In this document: one piece after another, positions 1 to 4,835 of the stretch
Layout: each line of letters begins with the position of its first letter
Position numbering within the stretch: the first letter of the stretch is position 1
Source: SIG673 sp045660565
GTDB taxonomy: Bacteria; Bacillota; Clostridia; Oscillospirales; CAG-272
Length of the DNA stretch: 7,687 bases
Assembly (NCBI GenBank): GCA_045660565.1
Contig: JAZRDX010000093.1
Span: forward strand, 1 to 7,687
Direction: 5' to 3'
The notes under the pieces: model-generated
What the model saw: the letters and a program-made list of their open reading frames with translations, nothing else
Databases searched by the model: none
What the model was told of the DNA's origin: nothing
Position numbers and translations under genes: made by a program

Positions 1-1977
1 AAAAAAGGTCAAAAGGGAGCTGCGAAAAAGCAGGAAAATCCGAGAAAGGCTATCGATCAGTTTTGTATTAATCTTACCGAAAAGGCAAAGGAGGGTAAGC
101 TTGATAAGGTTATAGGCAGAGAAAAGGAGCTTGAAAGACTTATAAGAATACTCTGCCGCCGCCAGAAGAATAATCCATGTCTTATAGGCGAGCCGGGTGT
201 CGGTAAAACCGCTATTGCGGAGCAGCTTTCGCAGAAGATAGCAAGCGGAGACGTTCCGTACCGTCTTAAAAACAAAGAGGTTCTGCTTGTCGATATGACC
301 GCTCTCGTTGCCGGAACGCAGTTCCGCGGTCAGTTTGAGGGCAGAATGAAGGCGCTTATCGGAGAGGTTAAAGCGCTCGGTAACATTATTCTCGTTATTG
401 ACGAGGTTCACAGCATCGTCGGAGCGGGAGATGCCGAGGGCTCTATGAACGCGGCTAATATTTTAAAGCCGGCACTGTCTCGCGGAGAAATACAGCTTAT
501 AGGTGCTACCACGCTCGGTGAGTACCGTAAGTATATAGAAAAGGACTCCGCTCTTGAGCGCCGCTTCCAGCCTATTATAGTTTCCGAATCAACCGTTTCC
601 GATACGGTGGAGATTTTAAAAGGTATCAAGCATTACTACGAAAATTACCACAGACTTACCGTTCCCGAAGCGGTTCTTGAAAAGACGGTTATGCTCTCCG
701 AGCGTTATATAACCGACCGCTTCCTTCCGGATAAGGCCATCGACCTTCTTGACGAGGCGTGCTCGTATCTTGCTCTGCGCACCGATGCGGCGGGCGAGCT
801 TTCCGAGGTTGAGGATAAGCTGAACAGACTCGAAAAAGAGGAAAAGGAGCTTACCGAAAAGATAGGCGAGACCGAGCCTGACAAGGTAAACGATATATAC
901 GCGAGAATTGCCGAGATAAAGACCGATTGTATTAACTGCCGCGGAAAAATTGCGGAGCTTGAAAAGGCTGTTGCGGGAACGGTGCTGACGGAAGAAGATC
1001 TCGCTAAGGTTATAGAGATATGGACGGGAGTGCCCGCAAGCAGTATAACCGAGCACGAGTTTAATAAGCTTTCAAGGCTTGAGGATACGCTGAAAAAGCA
1101 CCTTATCGGACAGGATAAGGCGGTTAGCGCGGTGGTGCGTGCGGTTAAACGCAGCCGCGTCGGTGTCAGCGCGAAAAGAAAGCCGGTTTCCTTCATATTT
1201 GCGGGACCTACGGGTGTCGGTAAAACCGAGCTTGTAAAGCGTCTTTCCGCAGAGCTTTTCGATGCCCCCGAGGCACTTATAAGACTTGATATGTCGGAGT
1301 TTATGGAAAAGCACGCAGTATCGAGAATAATAGGCGCGCCCCCCGGATACGTCGGATACGACGAGGCGGGGCAGCTTACCGAAAAGATACGCCGTAAGCC
1401 CTATTCCGTAGTTCTTTTCGACGAGATTGAAAAAGCGCACCCCGACGTTATGAATATACTGCTTCAGATACTTGACGACGGACGTATAACCGATGCGCAG
1501 GGAAGAACGGTTAACTTTGAAAATACGGTTATAATAATGACCACCAACGCAGGCTCTCAGCTTGGTAGCGGTATCCTCGGTTTTGGAGAAAGCATGCAAA
1601 AGCAGAGCGAGGAAAAGACGGAGGCGGCGCTTTCCGATTTCCTTCGTCCCGAGTTTTTAAACAGAGTTGACGAGATAGTAACCTTCCGCAGTCTTGACAG
1701 AGACGATTTTGAAAAGATTGCCGCTTTGCAGCTCGGTGAGCTTGCGGAAGCGCTTAAGCTTAAGGGATATAAGGTGAGCTACGACGAAAAAGCGATCAAG
1801 ACAGTTTCGAAAAATTCCTTCTCGGAGCGTTACGGCGCAAGAAATATGAGAAGGTATATACAGAACAGTGTTGAGGACAAAATAGCGGAGCAGCTTATAA
1901 ATGCCGAAAAGAAGATCGCGATTATAAGCATTTCGGGAAATGACGAGCTTACCGATACCGTTATAACCTGCATTTAA
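1..1977 (+). CDS. clpC: ClpC-type AAA+ unfoldase, ATP-binding subunit of Clp protease (5' end off window)
   Basis: The frame is open from base 1, so only the C-terminal 658 codons are present and the true start and N-domain lie off the window. The first ATG in frame (295) is not the start, because the first Walker A motif, GEPGVGKT (visible codons 63-70), lies upstream of it. D1 continues with pore loop QFRG (codons 107-110), Walker B IDE (codons 133-135), the sensor region GATT and the ALERRF arginine-finger region. A short coiled-coil middle region (about codons 260-325) is far smaller than the ClpB M domain. D2 has GPTGVGKT (codons 402-409), pore loop GYVG, Walker B FDE (codons 473-475), RPEFLNR and sensor-2 GARNMRR. 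The LGF tripeptide (codons 526-528) sits where ClpC, ClpA and ClpX carry their ClpP-docking loop, so I infer a ClpP partner rather than a ClpB disaggregase. The protein should unfold cytoplasmic substrates into ClpP. ClpC versus another ClpA-like paralogue is not fully settled. Confidence 0.9.
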   Translation, partial: KKGQKGAAKKQENPRKAIDQFCINLTEKAKEGKLDKVIGREKELERLIRILCRRQKNNPCLIGEPGVGKTAIAEQLSQKIASGDVPYRLKNKEVLLVDMTALVAGTQFRGQFEGRMKALIGEVKALGNIILVIDEVHSIVGAGDAEGSMNAANILKPALSRGEIQLIGATTLGEYRKYIEKDSALERRFQPIIVSESTVSDTVEILKGIKHYYENYHRLTVPEAVLEKTVMLSERYITDRFLPDKAIDLLDEACSYLALRTDAAGELSEVEDKLNRLEKEEKELTEKIGETEPDKVNDIYARIAEIKTDCINCRGKIAELEKAVAGTVLTEEDLAKVIEIWTGVPASSITEHEFNKLSRLEDTLKKHLIGQDKAVSAVVRAVKRSRVGVSAKRKPVSFIFAGPTGVGKTELVKRLSAELFDAPEALIRLDMSEFMEKHAVSRIIGAPPGYVGYDEAGQLTEKIRRKPYSVVLFDEIEKAHPDVMNILLQILDDGRITDAQGRTVNFENTVIIMTTNAGSQLGSGILGFGESMQKQSEEKTEAALSDFLRPEFLNRVDEIVTFRSLDRDDFEKIAALQLGELAEALKLKGYKVSYDEKAIKTVSKNSFSERYGARNMRRYIQNSVEDKIAEQLINAEKKIAIISISGNDELTDTVITCI

Positions 1978-2012
1978 CCTGACTTTTTAGCCTGAGAAAG
2001 GAGCGCGGAGGC

Positions 2013-2780
2013 GTGAAGAAAAATAAACAGTTTACCGTCTTAGCGGAATACTACGACCTCTTTAACGGAGCGAATTACTCCGAGTACGCCGACTACGTGG
2101 AAAAGGTTTTTAAAACACACGGCAGCGGAAAAGAGGAGCTTCTTTTAGACCTCGCCTGCGGTACCGGACGTCTTACGGAGATACTTGCCGAGAGAGGGTA
2201 CGATATGATAGGCGCGGACGTCTCGGAGGAGATGCTGTCGCTTGCTATGGAGAGGGGTTATGAAAAGGAGCAAAATATCCTTTACTTAAAGCAGGATATG
2301 AGAAGCTTTGAGCTTTACGGAACGGTTGATGCCGTAATATGCTCGCTTGACGGAATAAGCTACCTTACAGAAAAGAACGATACGAGAAAATGCTTTAAGC
2401 TGATCTATAACTACCTTAACCCCGGCGCGCTTCTGCTTTTCGATATTAATTCCGTTTACCGTTTTAAGGAAATCCTTTCAAAGCGCGACTTCTTTTTAGA
2501 GGAGGACGGAGTTTACCTCGGCTGGAAAAGCGAGCTTGACGAAAAAAGCGGTATTTGCGACTTTGACCTGACCTTTTTCATAGAGGACGGGAACGGTGGC
2601 TACGTGAAGGAAGAGGAGCTTCAGCGCGAAAGAATGTGGGAAAAAGACGAGCTTTGCGCGCTTCTTAACGAGTGCGGTCTTGAAACGCTTGCCGTGTACG
2701 GCGGTTTTGATATGCATAGCGCTACGGAAACCGATGAAAAGTGGTATTTCGTCTGCCGCTGTCCCGTTGATAAAAAGTGA
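2013..2780 (+). CDS. Class I SAM-dependent methyltransferase
   Basis: This 255-aa protein has the Rossmann-type methyltransferase core. Motif I, DLACGTG (residues 46-52), binds SAM. The acidic residue ending strand 2, D69 in GADVSEEML, should contact the ribose hydroxyls, and QDMRSF (94-99) should line the adenine pocket. VDAVICSLDGISYL (105-118) corresponds to motif IV. The start is GTG at 2013, preceded by AAAGGAG (1997-2003, 9-nt gap); no better ATG lies nearby. It begins 35 nt after the clp gene with no terminator between them, so cotranscription is likely. There is no signal peptide or membrane segment, so it is cytoplasmic. The C-terminal half carries no recognisable substrate-binding domain. 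The substrate, whether small molecule, RNA or protein, cannot be told from the sequence. Confidence 0.85.
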   Translation: MKKNKQFTVLAEYYDLFNGANYSEYADYVEKVFKTHGSGKEELLLDLACGTGRLTEILAERGYDMIGADVSEEMLSLAMERGYEKEQNILYLKQDMRSFELYGTVDAVICSLDGISYLTEKNDTRKCFKLIYNYLNPGALLLFDINSVYRFKEILSKRDFFLEEDGVYLGWKSELDEKSGICDFDLTFFIEDGNGGYVKEEELQRERMWEKDELCALLNECGLETLAVYGGFDMHSATETDEKWYFVCRCPVDKK

Positions 2781-2897
2781 TTTTGATATATACGCGTATT
2801 AAGTGGGTTTTGCGTTTTAGCAAGTAAACGCTTGTGGTCTGTAAGAGCAAAATTTTTTAGTCAATTAAATTTAAATGTAAAATATTTGTAAACCGTG

Positions 2898-2926
2898 TTG
2901 ACAAAACACAAAACATTTGATAAAAT
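2898..2926 (+). promoter_or_regulatory. Sigma-A promoter of the rpsF-ssb-rpsR operon
   Basis: The -35 box TTGACA (2898-2903) is separated by exactly 17 nt from the -10 box TAAAAT (2921-2926), and TGA directly before the -10 supplies an extended -10. The roughly 40 bases upstream are very rich in A and T and could act as an UP element. Transcription should begin near 2933, giving a leader of about 87 nt before the rpsF start codon. The non-coding stretch 2781-2897 upstream shows no convincing terminator for the methyltransferase gene. Confidence 0.85.
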
Positions 2927-2936
2927 AACAAAGTTA

Positions 2937-3010
2937 GAAAGCGCGCAAACGCGTGTTTTCTCCTTACCGCAAATAAATCTTTAGATTTGCGGTCAATGTC
3001 CATAAGGAGG
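2937..3010 (+). promoter_or_regulatory. Structured rpsF leader with paired Shine-Dalgarno, probable S6:S18 autoregulatory element
   Basis: Three helices can be drawn by eye. A small hairpin forms at 2941-2945/2950-2954. A 7-bp helix pairs CTCCTTA (2960-2966) with TAAGGAG (3003-3009), which contains most of the rpsF Shine-Dalgarno. Stacked directly inside it is a perfect 8-bp helix, CCGCAAAT (2967-2974) with ATTTGCGG (2985-2992). Ten unpaired bases (2993-3002) remain on the 3' side. Pairing the ribosome binding site would repress translation. Bacterial rpsF leaders are known to be bound by the S6:S18 protein complex, and both genes lie in this operon. That this leader matches the published motif is inference, since I could not align it to the consensus. 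Confidence 0.6.
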
Positions 3011-3019
3011 TGTAAAGTA

Positions 3020-3310
3020 ATGGCAAAGACAACCGCATACGAAGCGCTCTTTATCATTGATATGGGAGACGGTGAAGTTATAAAGACTCTCGTTGAGAAA
3101 TTCAAAAATCTCATTGCCGAGTCCGCAGAGATCACCGCTGTTAACGAGTGGGGCAAACGCCGCCTCGCATACCCGATAAATGATAAAAATGAGGGTTACT
3201 ATGTTCTTATCAACTTCAACGGTCCTGCAGAGCTTCCGGCTGAGTTGAACCGTGTCTTCGGAATTACCGAGGGCATAATGCGTTACCTTGTTACAAAGGT
3301 AGAAGCGTAA
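3020..3310 (+). CDS. rpsF: 30S ribosomal protein bS6
   Basis: The 96-residue product matches the usual bS6 length. It starts MAKTTAYEALFIID and carries the family signature GKRRLAYPI near residues 47-55, followed by NEGYYVLINF. bS6 forms a dimer with bS18 and binds the central domain of 16S rRNA on the small-subunit platform. The ATG at 3020 follows AAGGAGG (3004-3010) with a 9-nt gap. The upstream in-frame TTG at 2987 is rejected because it lies inside the leader helix and would add 11 residues foreign to the family. It is the first gene of the rpsF-ssb-rpsR operon, with 23 nt to ssb. The paired Shine-Dalgarno in its leader suggests translational feedback. No C-terminal glutamate tail is present. 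Confidence 0.97.
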   Translation: MAKTTAYEALFIIDMGDGEVIKTLVEKFKNLIAESAEITAVNEWGKRRLAYPINDKNEGYYVLINFNGPAELPAELNRVFGITEGIMRYLVTKVEA

Positions 3311-3333
3311 CAAAAAAACAGGAGGGGAAACAA

Positions 3334-3813
3334 ATGGCATCTTTAAATCTTAATAAGGTAGTACTTGCGGGACATCTTACCGCAACACCCGAGCTTCGCC
3401 AGACTCCCAACGGAGTAAGCGTAACCTCGTTTTCGATTGCTATTAACCGTCGTTTCTCAAAAAATGCTGATGGTACCCAGAATCAGAACGCAAACGTTGA
3501 TTTTATAAATCTTGTAGCATGGCGTAACCAAGCAGATTTTATTACCCGCTATTTCAAGAAGGGAAGTGCTATCTGCGTAACGGGAAGCCTTCAGACAAGA
3601 AACTGGACAGATCAGCAGGGCGCAAAGCGCTACGCCACTGAAGTTGTAGTAGACGAAGCATTCTTCGTTGACTCTAACGGACAGGGCGGCGGAATGGGAT
3701 TTTCCGCAAATCAGGACTCCTTTGAGCAGTCCGCTCCTCAGTTCTCTTCTATGCCTAACAGCGCAGAGACGAGCTTTGAGGACGTATCGAGCGAGGACGA
3801 TCTCCCGTTCTGA
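3334..3813 (+). CDS. ssb: Single-stranded DNA-binding protein
   Basis: The 159-aa protein has an N-terminal OB fold (about residues 1-112) beginning MASLNLNKVVLAGHLTATPELRQ, with typical SSB stretches such as VDFINLVAWRNQADF and KKGSAICVTGSLQTRNW. A flexible linker rich in Gly, Ser and Gln (about 113-150) leads to an acidic tip ending EDDLPF, the variant form of the usual DDDIPF tail that recruits replication and repair partners. It should bind ssDNA as a tetramer. AGGAGG (3320-3325) lies 8 nt before the ATG. Its place between rpsF and rpsR is the standard bacterial arrangement, which identifies it as the housekeeping SSB rather than a plasmid or phage copy. Confidence 0.97.
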   Translation: MASLNLNKVVLAGHLTATPELRQTPNGVSVTSFSIAINRRFSKNADGTQNQNANVDFINLVAWRNQADFITRYFKKGSAICVTGSLQTRNWTDQQGAKRYATEVVVDEAFFVDSNGQGGGMGFSANQDSFEQSAPQFSSMPNSAETSFEDVSSEDDLPF

Positions 3814-3832
3814 TACAAGTTTTACTTTTACG

Positions 3833-3869
3833 AAAGGAGAATTTATCCCTTGCACGGGATAAATAAAGG
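3833..3869 (+). promoter_or_regulatory. Hairpin-containing ribosome binding region of rpsR
   Basis: The best Shine-Dalgarno between ssb and rpsR, AAAGGAG (3833-3839), lies 36 nt from the rpsR ATG. A perfect 9-bp hairpin (ATTTATCCC 3841-3849 with GGGATAAAT 3856-3864, 6-nt loop) fills most of the gap. Folding it leaves 12 unpaired bases between the Shine-Dalgarno and the ATG, a usable spacing. A weaker local AAAGG (3865-3869) sits 6 nt before the ATG and could serve alone. Which one the ribosome uses is not decidable here. Confidence 0.55.
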
Positions 3870-3875
3870 CATAAA

Positions 3876-4181
3876 ATGGATAACGAAATCATGACCACCG
3901 AAGAGACCGCTACCGAAGAAACTGCTTCCGCACCGGTAAGAAGCGGCGCACGTCCGAATGCTATGAACCGTAACAAGCGTAGAAAGGTATGTCAGTTCTG
4001 CGCAGACAAGATCGCTCATATCGATTACAAGGACATCGCAAGACTCAGAAAGTGCATCAGCGAGCGTTCCAAGATTCTGCCCCGCAGAGTTACCGGAGCT
4101 TGCGCAAAGCACCAGCGTCAGATCACCGTTGCTGTTAAGCGCGCACGTACAGTTGCGCTTCTCGCTTACATCAGCGACTAA
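3876..4181 (+). CDS. rpsR: 30S ribosomal protein bS18, zinc-ribbon form with acidic N-terminal extension
   Basis: The 101-residue product has the bS18 core from about residue 31: RNKRRKVCQFCADK, then IDYKDIARLRK, ISERSKILPRRVTG and a C-terminal VKRARTVALLAYISD. bS18 pairs with bS6 on the 30S platform. C39, C42, C76 and H79 form the CxxC plus CxxH pattern of zinc-binding (C+) S18 proteins. Many S18s are about 75-80 residues; here roughly 25 extra N-terminal residues are acidic and Thr/Ala-rich (EETATEETA). An in-frame stop at 3864 fixes the upstream limit. ATG 3876 is chosen as the first start, though Met6 (3891) or Met30 (3963) are possible. It is the last gene of the operon, 56 nt before the terminator. 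Confidence 0.96.
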   Translation: MDNEIMTTEETATEETASAPVRSGARPNAMNRNKRRKVCQFCADKIAHIDYKDIARLRKCISERSKILPRRVTGACAKHQRQITVAVKRARTVALLAYISD

Positions 4182-4237
4182 TTTTAAAAATACACTGAAC
4201 ATTAGAACAGTGATTTAAAAGACAGTTTTGCAAGAAT

Positions 4238-4269
4238 AAGGCATATCTCGAAAGAGGTATGCCTTTTTT
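4238..4269 (+). terminator. Intrinsic terminator of the rpsF-ssb-rpsR operon
   Basis: A 12-bp stem (4238-4249 with 4254-4265, one G-T pair) closed by a GAAA tetraloop is followed by a run of six T (4264-4269). This is a strong rho-independent terminator 56 nt after the rpsR stop. Confidence 0.93.
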
Positions 4270-4343
4270 GTGCCCACGAAAGCAGTGTTTGTCAAAATGA
4301 CGTTCTTCTCGGAAGGTATTTTTATAAAACCTCACTAAATGTA

Positions 4344-4371
4344 TTTACAAACCGAAAAAATGTGATATAAT
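4344..4371 (+). promoter_or_regulatory. Extended -10 sigma-A promoter of a non-coding RNA
   Basis: TTTACA (4344-4349), a 16-nt spacer and TATAAT (4366-4371) preceded by TGA form a strong extended -10 promoter. The predicted start, about 7 nt downstream, falls at G4378, the first base of the closing helix of the RNA that follows. Confidence 0.85.
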
Positions 4372-4377
4372 ATTTGT

Positions 4378-4581
4378 GCCAAACAATCTTAATATTCATA
4401 GTTATAGGTTTTTCGTTAAGGGATAGCTATAGCTTTTTTCGCTATACAATTAAGCAACCTTTTTTTGGTAAAAGTGCTACTCCTGCTTGATTGTATAGGG
4501 AATCTATGCTATGAAGAGATTGTTTGGCGACAATTGGAGTTAGCGTTTTTCAGTGCGCTGGCTTCGGTTGGCGCACTTTTT
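4378..4581 (+). ncRNA. Structured non-coding RNA, 6S-like rod (alternative: orphan attenuator leader)
   Basis: The transcript would begin with GCCAAACAATCT (4378-4389), which pairs perfectly over 12 bp with AGATTGTTTGGC (4517-4528). After a 5-by-1 internal loop, TTCATAG (4395-4401) pairs with CTATGAA (4509-4515), then ATAG (4404-4407) with CTAT (4504-4507). An asymmetric bubble follows (34 nt, 4408-4441, against 5 nt, 4499-4503). A 15-bp helix (4442-4456 with 4484-4498, one wobble) is capped by a loop with a T7 tract. A 6-bp hairpin (4428-4433/4441-4446) competes with the base of that helix. Closing stem, AU-rich central bubble, terminal stem, own strong promoter and own terminator resemble 6S RNA, which binds sigma-A RNA polymerase. 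I do not recognise conserved 6S bases with certainty. Its being some RNA is much safer than its being 6S. Confidence 0.55.
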
Positions 4582-4586
4582 ATTTT
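4552..4586 (+). terminator. Intrinsic terminator with UUCG tetraloop ending the structured RNA
   Basis: An 11-bp stem (4552-4562 with 4567-4577, including three G-T pairs) is closed by a C(UUCG)G tetraloop and followed by TTTTTATTTT. It should end the RNA begun near 4378 and give a transcript of about 205 nt. Bases 4536-4545 can instead pair with 4556-4565 (10 bp, three wobbles), which would disrupt this stem. Confidence 0.88.
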
Positions 4587-4628
4587 AAGGAGGTGATAAT
4601 ATAATTGTTCAACGAAAACGACAAGTAA
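4587..4628 (+). promoter_or_regulatory. Full-length Shine-Dalgarno leading only to a 7-codon ORF
   Basis: AAGGAGGTGAT (4587-4597) is an 11-nt match to the complement of the 3' end of 16S rRNA, stronger than any other ribosome binding site in the window. The only usable start nearby is TTG at 4605, which opens MFNENDK and stops at 4626-4628. A GTG at 4593 inside the site stops after two more codons. No longer frame follows before the next terminator. It could be a leader peptide, the relic of a lost gene, or chance. No function can be assigned. Confidence 0.35.
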
Positions 4629-4643
4629 AAAGTGTCTTAAGAA

Positions 4644-4692
4644 AAGGCTCCCTTGTGTGAACTAAATTGGGTTTACACAAGGGATCCTTTTT
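4644..4692. terminator. Long hairpin with T tracts, probably bidirectional, between convergent units
   Basis: AAGG (4644-4647) pairs with CCTT (4686-4689). After one mismatch, TCCCTTGTGT (4649-4658) pairs with ACACAAGGGA (4675-4684), then 3 more bp follow a wobble, with an 8-nt loop. The plus strand has five T at 4688-4692. The minus strand reads TTTTC after the stem, so it may also end the GH95 transcript, whose stop lies 144 nt away. The remaining stretch 4693-4835 shows only a weak A/T-rich 7-bp stem (4795-4801/4809-4815) and no gene. Confidence 0.75.
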
Positions 4693-4835
4693 ATATCTAG
4701 CGGGAAAAAATAACTTTTTGATAAGCAAACGAGCTTTTGAGTCGCTTTGATGGAGAGCACACGGTGGCATATAGCCTTGATGTAAACCTTGAGAAAAACA
4801 AAATATAGTTGTTTTGCAAAAAATCGGTGGGAAAA

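Noticed and set aside
616..1599. Minus-strand open frames of 146-175 codons inside the clp gene
   Set aside because: They are antisense shadows of a clearly conserved AAA+ coding sequence and lack ribosome binding sites and family similarity.
2821..2838. Weak hairpin or catabolite-response-like element near GTAAACGCTTG after the methyltransferase gene
   Set aside because: The stem is only about 4 bp, no T tract follows directly, and the bases do not match the cre consensus ends.
2987..3019. Upstream TTG start extending bS6 by 11 residues
   Set aside because: It lies inside the leader helix, has no Shine-Dalgarno of its own, and the added residues do not fit bS6. ATG 3020 has AAGGAGG at 9 nt.
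3850..3894. TTG-started 14-codon ORF behind AAAGGAG (3833-3839), its TGA overlapping the Met6 codon of rpsR
   Set aside because: The spacing and ATGA overlap look like translational coupling, but its start is in the loop of a stable hairpin and the peptide has no recognisable character. I keep it only as an alternative to the bridged-SD idea.
4604..4660. 18-codon frame starting at ATT 4604 behind the full-length Shine-Dalgarno
   Set aside because: ATT starts are almost limited to infC, and the frame runs into the terminator hairpin.
4270..4835. Search for tRNA, SRP RNA, tmRNA, T-box or CRISPR features
   Set aside because: No cloverleaf, no T-box core, no SRP tetraloop motif and no spaced repeats were seen in this stretch.
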